A DNA stretch of 64,000 nucleotides. Origin: Zymoseptoria tritici IPO323. Taxonomy: Eukaryota; Ascomycota; Dothideomycetes; Mycosphaerellales; Mycosphaerellaceae. The stretch spans positions 2,102,055-2,166,054 of the forward strand of contig NC_018213.1 in NCBI RefSeq assembly GCF_000219625.1. The letters run 5' to 3'. Below, piece by piece: positions 45,343 through 58,000 of this stretch (position 1 is its first letter; every line of letters begins with the position of its first letter). Position numbers and translations under genes: made by a program. The notes below the pieces were generated by a model. The model had not been told where the DNA came from. It searched no databases and saw only the letters and a list, made by a program, of their open reading frames with translations.

Positions 45343-47403
45343 ATGTCTGCCTCTACGCCGACCAACAAAAAGCCCGGTGTTGCCCGTCGGACTCCCGCTC
45401 AGGATGCGACTGTCAAAGACTCCTCGAACAGACCATCTCCCTCGACGTCAAGGACCAGCACACCCACTCTCACGAACGGCCTGGATCGGAGCCGCTCCGT
45501 ACGAAACGGTGCACCAATCTCAGCACGTGCTGCAGCGAGGAAGACACCCACGGCAGACGACGACGCGAAAGCGGAACTGCTCGCACGCATGGAGGACTTG
45601 CAGGAGAAGATGACTCAAGCCGAGTTGGCATCTGTGGAGAAAGATAAGCAGGCCGCCAATCTACAGGCCAAGCTGGACTTAGCTTTGAAAGAGCAAGGCA
45701 TGCTGGAAGAAAGTGTGCATGAACAGACTGAGCGGATTGAGGAGCTGGAGAATGACAAGAAGGAGAGTGTGCGAGCACGTCGCGAGCTGGAGCAGATTTA
45801 CGAGTCGGAGCGTGCGGCGATACTCAGGGAGAAGGAGGAAGCGGCAACTCGAGAGGAGGAAATGCAGAAGTCACTTCAGCGAATGAAAGAGGCTTTGGCA
45901 CAACGTGAGATGCGCGCCGGACTGGACGATGAACGACGGCCTATGGCATCACGATCGACGAGCCATGGGAAGGGCAGCGCACCGAGTTCACCGAGTATCG
46001 AGCAAGCGGAGAGACAGTTCGCGCCGTCTTCCATGCAGAGGAGTGACTCGGTCTCGCGCAGCAATTCGAAATTGGTGATGCAAAAGGACAAGATCATTGA
46101 ATCATTGCGACTCGAATTGGCAGAAGCGCAAATCAAGTTGGTGGAGATGGAGAACATGGGTGGTGGTCGCCTGCAAGAACTGCAAAACAAAGTCTACGAG
46201 ACGAAGATGCAAAATGCTCGTTTAATGGAGGAGAACGAGTCGTTCCAGCTCCTTCTCAGCGAAAAGACACTCAACGGCGATTTCCTCCGACCAGGCGCAT
46301 TTGACTCTCGGCCACCGTCTCGCAGCCCGGCCGATGGAGAGAATGCCGGCACCAGCCTCGCCGACGAACTTGGCTCCGAAGAAGGCGACAGCGAGACCAT
46401 CTCCGAGACCACGGCCCGCGAACGTCGCTTGCGAGCAGAAGTCAACGCCATGAAAGACCAAAACAAGGCCCTGACGCTGTATATTAACAATATCATCTCC
46501 CGCCTCCTCCAACACGAGCAATTCGAGCAGATTCTCGACAAGACTCCTGATCTCATGGCCGGTCCTGGCGCGATCAGCCGGAAGTACGCCGAGGCCGATA
46601 CGGACAAGGAGCTGCCGCCTCCTCCACCAGAAGAGGACGAGCAACCCTCCCTACTTCAACGCGCAAGAAGCGTCATCGCACCGAAGAGACCCCGGCCGAC
46701 CTCCCAGCAAATGATGCCACCTCCCTCACTGACATCTCGACCATCGGATGACGTCGCCAAACCAAACGAAGACCCAGAAACGGCGCCCTCCGTGCCCATC
46801 GGCCGACGCATGGCTTCAGGTGGTAACGGTGGCGGCGGCGGCGGCGGCGGAGGTCACCGTCGCGCAAACTCCGACTGGCCCGCCGCGAGCGTCGTGACCA
46901 ACATGTACCGGCCCGGCCCACAGTCAGTAGGACCACTGAGTCCAGGTCTGAGCTCGCCAACAAACCGGACGAATTCGTTCTTCGCCCAACATCGCACTCC
47001 TTCAGGAAACCAAATTCCCACCGTATCCGATACTACGAAAGAGAACTCCGCTCCGCGGGACAGCAAAATGTTGAGCGTGAGCAGCAATCGCACCAGCATC
47101 TCCTCCCATCCGGGTACATACGAGCTGCTCGACGCCCCCGAGTCCGTCTCCACCCTAGTCTCGGGGAGTTCCAATCCCAGCTCTCCACCACGCAGTACGA
47201 CGTCCAGCGGCAATGATACGAGAGCCGCGGACAAGGACGGCAAGGGCATGAGTGGAGCGGTGATGATGGGGAGTAAACCCCGGCCGTTGCGCTTGGTGCA
47301 GGAGGCCAAGGATGAGGATAATGCAAAGAAGAATGCGAATCGGGCGAGTTGGTTTGGATGGATGAACAAGGGGAGTCCTGGGCTTGGAGGAGGAGGAGAG
47401 TGA
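45343..47403 (+). CDS. conserved ascomycete coiled-coil protein, function unknown
   Basis: Single exon, 686 residues from the ATG at 45343 (MSASTPTNKKPGVARRTPAQ). The N-terminal 80 residues are Ser/Thr/Arg-rich. Long coiled coils follow (about 80-200, 245-305 and 355-385), with heptad-like Leu/Glu/Lys patterns. A conserved-looking block, ALTLYINNIISRLLQHEQFE, lies near 376-396. The C-terminal half is disordered and Ser/Pro-rich, with a polyglycine run encoded by a GGC repeat (about 46831-46852), and ends RASWFGWMNKGSPGLGGGGE. I recognise the architecture from other filamentous fungi but no proven function; a scaffold or cytoskeleton role is only a guess. An upstream in-frame extension to 45031 lacks coding character and was not used. 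Confidence 0.8.
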   Translation: MSASTPTNKKPGVARRTPAQDATVKDSSNRPSPSTSRTSTPTLTNGLDRSRSVRNGAPISARAAARKTPTADDDAKAELLARMEDLQEKMTQAELASVEKDKQAANLQAKLDLALKEQGMLEESVHEQTERIEELENDKKESVRARRELEQIYESERAAILREKEEAATREEEMQKSLQRMKEALAQREMRAGLDDERRPMASRSTSHGKGSAPSSPSIEQAERQFAPSSMQRSDSVSRSNSKLVMQKDKIIESLRLELAEAQIKLVEMENMGGGRLQELQNKVYETKMQNARLMEENESFQLLLSEKTLNGDFLRPGAFDSRPPSRSPADGENAGTSLADELGSEEGDSETISETTARERRLRAEVNAMKDQNKALTLYINNIISRLLQHEQFEQILDKTPDLMAGPGAISRKYAEADTDKELPPPPPEEDEQPSLLQRARSVIAPKRPRPTSQQMMPPPSLTSRPSDDVAKPNEDPETAPSVPIGRRMASGGNGGGGGGGGGHRRANSDWPAASVVTNMYRPGPQSVGPLSPGLSSPTNRTNSFFAQHRTPSGNQIPTVSDTTKENSAPRDSKMLSVSSNRTSISSHPGTYELLDAPESVSTLVSGSSNPSSPPRSTTSSGNDTRAADKDGKGMSGAVMMGSKPRPLRLVQEAKDEDNAKKNANRASWFGWMNKGSPGLGGGGE

Positions 47404-49152
47404 TGCACAGGGTTGAAAGACTTGGATGTGTGGGGTGGGCAGGAGTGGGCTGGAATCCGAATTGATCGGATTGGATATACCCCCTTGATGGAATCTAGAC
47501 TTCTTGGTCGCATCTTTACTGGAGTTAGATTATGCCCTTGTGGTGGGGAAGGGCAGGCATGAATGAACGAGGTTTTGTCAAGGTCCTGCTCCTTGAAGGG
47601 TCGCGCTTCACGAGAGGTGTGGTGTTAGAGTGCTCGCCCTGACAATGTAGGATACTTCCTAACTAGCAGATGTCTGACAGCACTGGTCGGAAGAGAGCGC
47701 ATTGCGGCAGACCTGGCTCCGACGAATCACGATGCTTGCTTGCCCTCAAGCTCTGCCTTCAAGGCCTGCCTCCTCGGCCGCACCCTTTCGCAGAAGGAGT
47801 TGCTCCAAATATACCCTATGCATTAACGGCCAAGAATCAATTGTGTCATCTCACCGTTCCAGCTCCATCTATGCCGCTTCTTCAAGGTCGTTCCGGGACA
47901 CAATCAGCATGGTCTCCGCTTCCCACCAACCGCTTGTCAATGTCATCGTCGTCTCGTTGGCATCCTCTGGGGCCATCCCAGATGAAGCCTGTGCGATGAG
48001 GGGAATTATGTCAAGATGCAATTGACGGTGTAGCAACATGGCCTCAGCTGGCTCGCTAGCTGTTTTGCGTGAAGGTCAAAGGAGATCATGATGTTCCGAG
48101 ATGTTTAGTCGTAGGAGACCCACAGAAAGGATTCACTTCCGGTGGTGAGGCTTGGCGAACGCTTGGAATGCTTGTAATTCTTTCTATTTCCCGTCGACCT
48201 CATTGTCATCACCATCAACATCATCGACATCGTCGTCTTCACATCATCGTCTTCATCGACGTATCCAGATGGACACATCCACCGTCGCATCGCGCGAGCA
48301 TTTCGCGCGCTTATTGTTCAATATCGCCTGCCGCCGGATCAAGATACACGCCTGCCGCCAATGAATATACCGATGAAGGCCTGCTCAGTGCTTTGACTGA
48401 TGAACCGACCACATGATGTTGTGCAGACAGCTCTAGCGAGCCAGCAGCGGCACCGGATGTGCGGCAAGATTTCACATCTTTTCCTTTCGAATTGTCCCTT
48501 ACTAGACTCGCATATGGGCAAGGATGGGCGTGCTTCGACTGGCCTTCGATGTGTTTCAGCCCCATGCGTTGCTCCATCGCGTTGGCAGCCTCCGTCGATG
48601 ATAGCGGTCCACGTTGTCGCTGCAATAGTCGGCGACGATCTATGAGTGCATAAATTCTCAGAAGATCTCCGCTTGGCGGTGAGTTACTGACGATGCATGC
48701 AGCCGGACGTCAATCTTGGATTAAGTCGAAGCTGTCGACCAGTGAGGAAACCTTCTCGGCCACGCAAAGCAGCAACACGTTTATAACGCCTGTTGTGGCT
48801 CGAAAGTCGAATGACGAAGCGGTGTGCGATAGCTGTACCCGGTCCACCCATCGATCTGCACAAGAAAATATCCTGCGACATTTCTGGCCGTCCTTTCATC
48901 CGGATCTTGCAAGGTTCGGCCTTGCAAACTCTTTGAATTGGTGCAACGAATCAATGTGGGATGCGAATTCGCACAAACTCATGTAGCAAGCCTCGTCGAC
49001 CGACTCTCCTTCGAGGGGGCTTTGGTTGATACAGCTGTTGAATCCATGGTTGGTCTCTTCTTTCCGTCGCTGTCCCTGTGCGCCACTCAGTCCGAGTACT
49101 CTCGCCTCTTTTGCGTAGCTGGCTCGCTCAGACACGGCCTTTCCAGCCCTTC
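47404..49152. other. intergenic, 1.7 kb, no gene seen
   Basis: Short, overlapping frames in several phases, none with a domain. A CATCATCGTC-type simple repeat lies near 48190-48260. This includes the 3' region of the coiled-coil gene and the promoter of the transporter gene. Confidence 0.5.
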
Positions 49153-51638
49153 ATGTCTCACAGCATCGATGGCAGAGAGAAGGCGGCTTTCGGCTCGGAC
49201 AGCTCCCACGGTCGAATGGGCAGCCAGGATGATATAATCGCCGACGACGAGATCTCGAGCAGCACCTCACAGGTCGATCCCGAGAAACACGATGGCTACT
49301 ATGTTGAAACAGCTGTGGATCTAACGACCAAGATCATTGCTGCTGAGGATGACCCCGATGAAGCTTCTTTCACCTTTCGTGTTGCTTTGCTCGGGTCAGG
49401 ACTTTCCATCTTTGGCTCTACGCTGCAAGAAATCTTCTCCTTCAAACCGCAGAGCGTTGGGGTCTCGCTGGTGTTCTTGACCGTTATCGCCTTTGTAAGT
49501 GCGGATCCGCCCAGTGCAGCTTCTTCGTCTGACAATCGCGCCAGGTCTTGGGAGACTTCATGGCTTTTGCCATCCCGCGATGGGGTTTTCTTCGCTACCT
49601 CAACCCTCACCCGTTCACCAAGAAAGAGCATGCTTCCATCGCCATCATGGCTTCTGCTGCTTCTGTATCTGCTCTCGCTACGGAGTCCCTCGCTGTTCAA
49701 GATCTCTTCTACGGTGGCTATCCTTCCAAAGGCGCGGGAATCTTCGTCGTCTTGTCTTCCCAGATCATAGGATTCGGGGTCGCTGGCATGATGAGAGGCA
49801 CCCAAGTTCATCCTACCCGAATGATCTGGCCCGTGGCTTTACCCGTCAATTCACTTTTAGAGACCATGCACGGTAGCAATGATGGCACTAAGCGCAAGAT
49901 GCGTTTCTGGTACATTGCCTTCTTGTCGATGTTTTGCTGGGAAATTGTACCACAGTGGATCATGCCTCTGATGATTGGCTTCTCGGTCTTCTGCCTCGCC
50001 AACAATCACAGTATTGTGTTCAGTAACATCTTTGGCGGCGCATCCGCCAATGAAGGCCTCGGTATTCTATCCTTCTGTTTCGACTGGACCTATATTGCTG
50101 GTAATGGATCGCCGCTTTGGTACCCTCTCAAGACAACAGTTAACATGGTACTGGGTATGAGCTTCCATGAATCCTGCGTGATCCTCCACTAGGCTGACAT
50201 GCCGACAGGTATTTCCATATGTTGGATTGTCTTCCCAACCACCTACTACAGCAACCACTGGAATGCACAGAATTTTCCATGGATGGCCCAACAACTCTTC
50301 AACACGACTTCTTCAACGCCTACCAAATTCACGACATATAACCAGAGTTTGATCTTGAACGCCGACTTCACCGTCAACGAAGAATTGCTCAACGCACAAG
50401 GGCCGCCGGCGTTGACAGCGACATACTTGATTTATCTCATCACTACCAATGCAGGATTCACCGCTGGTATCGTGTACATGCTCCTCTGGCACTACAGCGA
50501 CCTTAAGGACGCATGGGCCTTCGCTCATCCCAGCAACATTCGCAGACTCTTTTCCCGCAAGACACTATCATTCTGGAAGCGACAGGAGTCATGCGAGGAT
50601 CGCGTGGCACGAGTCCAAGAAAACCCGGACATAGATCCTCACTACAAGCTCATGGTTCGCAACGGATACCAAGAGGTTCCTTCATGGTGGTGGGCGGCCG
50701 TTTTGATCACAGCATGGGTCACCGGTATCGCGTGCCTTTATGCCATGAAGTCCACTCTGCCGTGGTGGGGTTTCTTGCTCTCCACAATTATCCTGTGGAT
50801 CATGTCCCTGTTCTTCAACTCCCTCGCGGGTCTGACCGGCTTTGGCTTCAACTTGACGCCGATTTCTCAGATGCTCGCGGGATATCTGTTCCCCCTTCAT
50901 CCCTTGGCGAACCTCTATTTCACCACCTACGCCAGCCACGGCTGTAGCCAGGCCGGACTGTTAGCAAAGGACCTCCGTATCGCCCAGTACGCCCACTTGC
51001 CTCCCAGACATACATTCTGGCTGCAGATCTCAGGCTGTCTGATCGGGTCCGCCATGAATTTTGTGATGATGACGACCATTGTCCAGAACCAATTCGACGT
51101 CCTGAGATCCGTACAAGGCAACTCCATCTGGTCGGGCCAGAGCGTGCAACAATTCAACACGCTAGCTGTGTCGTGGTCCATCGCTCCGAAAATGTACAGC
51201 ATTGGCGCAAAATACCAGTGGGTGACCATCGCCTTCCTCCTGGGATTCGTCGTTCCAGTTCCCTTCTACCTTGGAGCCAAATACACCAAGAAGGGATCTT
51301 TTCTCAACCGCGCGTTCGGCTACATCAATCCCTGCATCATCCTCTGGTATGCGGGCAACCTTTTCGTGGGCATCAATTCTTCGCTCTGCATGTTCTGGAT
51401 CATAGCGTTCACCTTTCAAGGCTACGTTCGCAAGCGTCATTCGAAGTGGTTCGTGGACTATAACTATCTTCTGTCCGCCGCGCTGGATGGTGGTGCGCAG
51501 GTTATGGTCTTCGTCTTGACCTTTGCTGTTGCGGGAGGCTCTGGCACAGCCCGTCCGTTCCCTACCTGGTGGGGCAATCCTGACAGTTCGGTGCTCAACT
51601 CTGATCGTTGCATGGTCAATCCTGCCAATAGAGGTTGA
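49153..51638 (+). CDS. OPT-family oligopeptide transporter
   Basis: Three exons (49153-49494, 49545-50154, 50209-51638) give 793 residues. The introns of 50 and 54 nt are canonical and splicing restores VIAFVLGDFMAF and MVLGISICWIVFP. The family mark NPHPFTKKEH (usually NPGPFNIKEH) is present, as are SPLWYPL, FGFNLTPISQMLAGYLFPLH and about 12-14 hydrophobic helices. OPT proteins import small peptides, glutathione or metal chelates with protons across the plasma membrane; the substrate here is unknown. The N-terminal 70 residues are acidic and cytosolic. No defects were seen. The ATG at 49153 gives the usual short tail, with no earlier good start. Confidence 0.92.
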
Positions 51639-52505
51639 ATCTGTGTCTTCGGGAGGTCGCTCGTCGGGACTGATGCTCGCATGATCACGAAGACGTGGTT
51701 AGCTACCAGGTTAACCTCATAGCTATCACAGAATGCATGCATACCTCATGTGGTCACCCAGCTGGCCACCACGATAGCCTGACATACGCTTCCTCCTCAT
51801 CATAACCAGTGCCACCTCGCTGACTTGACGAAAAACATCATTCTGAATCGCGGCGATTGCCGGTCAACGGTTCAGAGAGTTTCATGCATACAGTCGTCAC
51901 TGTCCTCAGCCGGCAGGTGTCTTGAAGAGCCCTAACAATACCACTGCTCGGGCAGACACAAGCCCTCACGCCTGTTGACGTTTAAAACAACAAGGTTCCT
52001 GAAGGTCGACTTTCACTCCGACGAGTGGGAGAATGATGCGGGTTACGCAATGTAGGGTTCGGTCCCACGTTGTTGTAGTAAGACGGCTACTGACGGCGCC
52101 ACCAATTGTTACACTTCGAAACCGTTGGACCCTCGATCCGTCGACAAACCTTCGAGAACGTGGCTTGATACGACGTAATCGCCAACTTCCTGCTCTTGAT
52201 TCGACAGAATCGGCACTTCTGCCGTCGCTTCTATACTTTGTGAAGAAGGTTGCGGAGAAGGCGCCTTTGGAAAGAGCTTCTTCAGCTCGATCCGTGCAGG
52301 TCGATGTTGAATCTCGTATTACACTTTGCCAACTCTTACGCCGTTTCGATGGATGAACCCAACCGAGTGCTTGCGTTCGCCCACACCTGCTACGTAATGG
52401 CTAGCTTGGATGTCTGCCATTTACATATTTGGGGAGCATGCCGCCGACAAGACTTCTCTCTGACTTCGTCGACAATCGAAGACCGCACTATCCTCTGCTC
52501 AAAGC
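51639..52505. other. intergenic, no gene seen
   Basis: 867 bases between the transporter gene and the phosphatase-like gene. No coding frame, RNA gene or repeat was recognised. Confidence 0.5.
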
Positions 52506-53346
52506 ATGGCTCCCATTATCCACCTTGTCCGTCATGCTGAAGGATACCACGTATGTCAACATTTCTTCTTTCGTTGCTCCAACCATCGCTGACAAGTGCC
52601 CAATATACAGAACGCCTGCGACTGGGGCGAGAAAATCCACGATCCGTTCTTGACGGATAAGGGGAAGGGACAATGTGAAGAGCTTTGCAGGAAATTCACC
52701 CAGCATGACGAGGTACGTTTGATTTTCATCGACATGTATACCTGGATCGACGACTGATCTCCATCGTCCACAGATCGATCTTCTCGTGGCCTCCCCTCTC
52801 AAACGCACCATTCAAACCTGCCAAATCGTCTTCGCACCCGTTGTGGAACGCGGACAGAAAATCCTTTTGATGCCTTTGGCGGAAGAGACCTCCGATGAAC
52901 CCATGGACACAGGCTCGGATGAGCCCACTCTGCGCGAAGCCTACGGCGACTTGATCGACACATCGCTCCTCAAGGAGCACCCAGGCTGGAATTCGAACTC
53001 TGACGCTTTCACTCCTGATACACCTTCGCTTATCGACCGAGCGGCGAAATTGCGGGAATGGCTGAGGAAGCGGCCGGAGAAGAATATCGCAGTGGTATCG
53101 CACGGGTCGTTTGCGCACTTTATCGTGGGCAATATCGATCATCAGGGCGAGCAGATTACCAGGATGTGGGATAATGCTGAGTGTAGGAGTTATGCGTTTT
53201 TGTCGGATGAGGACGATGTTTGCCAGTTGAGGGAGCTGGATGAGTCGAAGGCTGGGAGGAGAGATTTGGAGAAGAAAGGAGAGGGATATGTGCTTTGCGT
53301 GGAGGGTGGGAGGAGAGGGTCGGCCGGGAGTCCGATCAGTGCTTGA
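52506..53346 (+). CDS. histidine phosphatase (phosphoglycerate mutase-like) superfamily protein
   Basis: Three exons (52506-52550, 52611-52712, 52774-53346) give 239 residues. The catalytic RHG-type motif is in the first exon (IIHLVRHAEGYHN, completed across the splice). The second core arginine lies in SPLKRTIQT, the acid residue region in LREAYGDL, and the second catalytic histidine in VVSHGSFAHF (about residue 155). This is the two-histidine active site of broad-specificity phosphatases related to yeast Pmu1; phosphoglycerate mutase activity itself is unlikely. Introns of 60 and 61 nt are canonical. The gene is convergent with the AIM9-like gene, with stops 44 bases apart. Confidence 0.88.
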
Positions 53347-53390
53347 TGGGTCGATACAGAGGTTTCCACTAGTCTCCTCTTGCTGTGTTC

Positions 53391-54304
53391 TTACTCGCTT
53401 ATCGTTTCGTCATCATTGAACGATGATGCATCTCCGGTCTCCCAGAATGCCTTTTCGGCGACAGGCCCAATGACGAAGCGATCTTTCGCATACATCTTTG
53501 TCGAATATGGCAAGTTAGCAGACAGGTCCACCTCGGAGCAACCTTCGAAAGCATCCGATTTGAAGTAGAGGTTCCCGCATCTGAGTTCATGATATCAGCT
53601 TTAGGCTCAGCTCTAGAAGTGGAGCGTCTGTACCGTGAGAAGGCAATCGATTGTAGCTTCTGCTGTACAGCAACAAGGGCGTCCACCACCTTGAATTTGT
53701 CGCTCAGATCCATATCCGTCCACACTTCGTCCAATTGTGTTCCCGTGGCAACTTCCATCAGGATATATTCGGATTCTGCACTGTTGGAGGTTCCGCCGTC
53801 CCATGCCAGGACCTTCGGCACTGGGATTCCAACGACATTCCGCACCTGTTCGAGTGACATTAGTTTTGAGTCAAGAATGGGCAGACAAAAATCGAATCCT
53901 ACAAAGTCCATCGTCGCGACCTCGGATGCGATGACTTTGCATGCTGGACCAACGTTCGGATTTGGGATCCTTGCAATCACGACAGCGCCGTTGTCCATCG
54001 AGAGCCGGAAGACCTTGTTGAATCCTCCCTCCGCGAGCTTGATGATGTCGACGCATGAGCGCGCTCCACTGGCACTTGCAGCGAGTTGCTTCAAGCCAGG
54101 GACATTGAATCTCTTGTATCGCTCTTGGAGACGAGTGTCTTCAGCCCAAAGCCAGCGTCCGCTGGTGTGACGATAGAAGTCGTCGAAATCGGAGGTCTTC
54201 ATGTTTTGTGGCGGTGGGACTGTTCCGTGTCCTGCGCGGCCGGAAAAGAGTCTTGACCGCATCGATACGCATCGCGACCACAACGCTGTGCGAAGGCGAA
54301 CCAT
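53391..54304 (-). CDS. AIM9/aminoglycoside-phosphotransferase-like protein, short
   Basis: Three exons on the minus strand (54304-53903, 53845-53634, 53580-53391) give 267 residues. The N-terminus is basic and could target mitochondria. Then come TSGRWLW, the nucleotide-loop region LAEGGFNKVFRL, VIARIPNPN, EVATMDFVRNVVGIPVPKVL and EYILMEVATGTQLDEVW, the N-lobe of the APH/AIM9 kinase-like family. The last exon reads NLYFKSDAFEG and FVIGPVAEKAFWE and stops at TAA 53391-53393. Family members usually continue with the catalytic loop (HxD...N) for another 200 or more residues; that part is missing. The protein is therefore truncated or a pseudogene. A GTAAG donor-like string at the stop could start another intron, but no further exon is seen before the neighbouring gene. 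An alternative in-frame ATG is at 54457. Confidence 0.7.
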
Positions 54305-54513
54305 TGAAACGGTGAAGCCAGGAAGGGCTTCTACTGACGTCTGTTGGTCAGGCGAGGCCTCCGAATGCTCGTATGCTCGACAGCTGAGTCGGCCGGCATA
54401 TCTCGAAGAGCAGCACGTCCCGACAGATGGATCGGACAGTTCGCAGCGAACCCTCATCGATCAGCAGAGCAATTCAGCGCCTGGTGCAAGCTGAGCAATC
54501 ATCGTCTACTTTC

Positions 54514-54722
54514 TCAAGCTTGAACCACGGCTTGGTCGCTCTCCAAGTGTCGTGAAGTCACCGCGTGGACCTTGCTGGCACGCCTGGTAGCCAGACCAAT
54601 AATGCCAATCAAGAGCGTAATGCCAATCAACACGTTGAGACTGAGCAGTTGCTCATTTGATGACTGAACTTGAGACCGGAGCCGATGAAAGTCAAAGAGA
54701 GATGAGCGAACATTTTCACCAG
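54514..54722 (-). pseudogene. possible 3' exon with one membrane helix, cut by Copia
   Basis: About 69 minus-strand codons read protein-like to TGA 54514-54516, with a hydrophobic helix LNVLIGITLLIGIIGLA followed by Arg/Lys-rich sequence. The reading is cut at 54727, where Copia element C inserted; its upstream flank now lies at 61084. Across the restored junction there is an acceptor-like GCTAG and an in-frame stop, so the parent gene could not be reconstructed. Function unknown. Confidence 0.3.
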
Positions 54723-54727
54723 AGCGC

Positions 54728-54898
54728 TGTTGTGGATCATCAGACTAACCATTAGTGAAGTGCACATAACTAGTGCCAAGGCATTCCTACACACAGATAG
54801 CTAAAGTAAGAATCTTACACTTAAGATTCTCTCTGCATAACAATATATACCTGCTAATTAGAGGTCTTCTTCTACTTAGCTTAAGTCTAATTACAACA
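54728..54898 (+). repeat. Copia element C, 5' LTR
   Basis: 171 bp, TGTTGTGG...TTACAACA, followed by the primer binding site GGTTATAAGCCCGGC (one G-to-A change from element B). Confidence 0.9.
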
Positions 54899-55035
54899 GG
54901 TTATAAGCCCGGCGTAATTACTGCATACTTAAGGAAGAATTGTCTGTTCTAAGCGCAGCTACTAGAACCTTACTATATACTGTTTAGATAGTTAACTAGC
55001 GAGCTGAGAAAGAGCTAGTTACAATAATAGCCGTA

Positions 55036-58000
55036 ATGCAGGCTAATAAGTTTAAGACTGCGAAGGAGAATAAAGTCCTAAGAAAGGGAAGCAACTTCTT
55101 AGACTAGTTAAGGATGCTTAAAGCAGCCCTTATAGATAAGGAGGTATTAGGCTATATCTTTTATAACATTCCCTAGTGCCCTACTTAACTAAAGCTAGGA
55201 ATTAAAGTTAGATATCCCTCTCTACTAACTAAGGAGAGTACTATTTTATCCTCTTAGGCTCTAACTCCTTCCTAAAAAGAAGGAGGGGACACTCTAGTAA
55301 CAGAACCTATTCTAACTAGTAGACTAAGACTAACTCCTCTCTAAGTCTAGCACAAGTATAACCTAATTACATATAGGATTATTAGCAAAAGGATTAACTA
55401 ATCTCTAAGGCCTAACTTTAGGGATATAGAGAAGATAGCTAAGGAACTATATAATACTATTGCAGCTACCTATAGGCCTGTTATAACTATAAACATTTAT
55501 AATAGCCTAAGGATTCTTAGAATTAGTAATATTAAGATCTAAGGAACAAATACTTAGAAGTACTATAAGGACTTCTAGAAGTAGTATTATAAGTATATCT
55601 CTGCAATAGAATAATACTTTAGGTCTAAGAACATTCTAGTCTTAAAGCTTACCTTTAATAATAAGCAGATTAGGCTGTTTTTTATTTAGGGCCTCTACTA
55701 TCTAGAATACTTAAGAAGCTAGAGACAATCTTATTATATTAAGAACATAACTCTTAAAGAGCTAATTACTTTATTAATTAAGGAACCTCCTCTACAGATA
55801 TAAAGGATAGTAGGAGGATTTAGGGGTGCTGTAGTAGATAATAATTAGTATACTAAGTATACCTATTATATCTACATAAATACAGATTGCTTTAAGAAGC
55901 ACCCTAATAAGGCCCTAAAGTCCTAGGTATATAAAGGAAAAGGAGGATCTAATAAGGATAAGAAGAAGTCCTAAGATAAGAGCAAGAGATATAATAAGAA
56001 GGGAGGAAAGGATGCTATAGCAATTAAGCCTATCTCCTCTTCTAATATAGGCTTAGGCTCTAATTTAGACAGCTTATTTGTAGGAGCAGCAATTACTACC
56101 GCTAGAATATAAAGGAGTAATACTATTGTCTAGGATTCTAGTATATTATACTACTTCTTTAATAATAAGTCCTAGTTCTTAGACCTTAAACCCCTAGAAA
56201 CCCTAATTAGGTTCTTTTAAGCTATTAGACAAAGTATAGTTATATACTTAGGAAGTATAAGGATTATAATAAAGTACAAGGGGAATAAGTTAAACATTAC
56301 CTTACAAGATATGTTATACTCTCCTAACTCTAATTATAACCTTATCTTAGTAGAGACTCTCTAGCTAAAGTACAAGGTCTACCTAGATAGGCTATCTTTA
56401 TGTATTCTAAGGAATAACAAGAAGATAGGCAAGGTTTAGTCTACTTATAATATTCTAATCCTCTAAAATGCAACTATCTCTCTTCTTAAGGGGAGTACTA
56501 AAGTTGCTTTTATAACTAATAGGAATATGTTCTATCTAGCCTTTGCTATACCTAAGGCTAATATAATAAGATAGTACTAGAGACTAGGCTATATAGGGAA
56601 CAAGATTCTTAGTATAACAAAGGCTTAAGTCTAAGGACTTAAGCAGATTAATATATCTATACTTAAGCACTATAAGCTATGCAAGCTTGCAAGGTTACAG
56701 AGAGTAGTGTTAAGAACTCTAAGACTAATACCTTAATCCTTATTAGATAAGGTCTATATTAATATTATAAGACTAATCTTTCTACTAGATATCTTTAGAT
56801 ATAAGTACATCCTTATAATTACTAATACAAAGTTAAGAAAGAGATAGGCTATCTTCTACAAGCTTAAATTACAAGCTACACAAATTATTAAGAAATAGAC
56901 TACTAAGATATTTAACTAGTATAAAAAGATAGTTAAGATCTAGTTCTTAGATAGAGGAGGAGAGTTTAATAATAATAATCTTATTATATTTGCAGAGAAT
57001 AAAGGACTAAGATAGGATTTCTTAGCTCCCTATACTCCTAAGCAGAATAGAATTGTAGAATTATCTAACAAGGTTATCCTTAATAAGGCAAGAGCAATAA
57101 TAATTAACTCTAGCCTACCTCTCCCTCTTTAGAGTTTTGCAGTTACATATGCAATTTTCCTTACTAATAGGCTAGTATACCTATTAACTAACAAGATTCC
57201 TCTTTAGGAATTTAATTAAGATCTTAATGCTAGAACTCTATATATTAATCTAACAAAGGTTAGGAGATTTAGATGTAGAGCATATCTGCATAATTAGGGG
57301 AGACCTAATTTATAGAAGTTCTATCCTAGAGCAGAGAAATACTAGAATCTAGGGTTCTAGGAGAACACTTTAACTAACTATATAGTTTAGAAGTTTTAAC
57401 TATCTGCCCTTGCTAGGTTTTAGTATAAGATTATAACCTCTCCTTATATAATACATAATAAGGATAAAGTATATAGCATAATACCTGCTACCTTAGACTT
57501 CTAGGGGGAGAGTTTCCTACAACTAATATAACCTATTACTATAGAACAGGAAGTCTATACTATCTATACTAAGGATTAAGATTAGGGCTAGGATGCTTAA
57601 GGGCAAGATGCCTAACCTCTTACTACTTCTTATCTTTAAGAAGTAGAGAATATGTTTAATACTATACAGAGAGAGAGAAACTAAGCCTCCCTTTTAATAT
57701 CTTAGGGGGAGCAAATATTAGGTTAGGATATATAGTCCTAGGATAACTAACATAAGTAGTCTAAGCCTAATTAGCTAGAGGCTACTAAGTATAAAGAAGC
57801 CTCCTAACTAGCTTAGGGGGAGTATATTTCTAAGGAAATAGGAAGTCCTAAGGGATTCTAAGGAAGTCCTAAGGGATTCTAGGAGCAGGCTAATACCTTA
57901 TTAACACAGCTATAATATTAAGTATTAGCAGAGAATTGCCCTAAAAGGGAAGACCTCTAAGATTATACTATAACTCCCTTCCTAGACATTTATATTATAG

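Noticed and set aside
53395..53700. Continuation of the AIM9-like gene through a GTAAG donor at its stop codon
   Set aside because: The next exon would have to lie antisense within the phosphatase-like gene, where no matching frame is seen.
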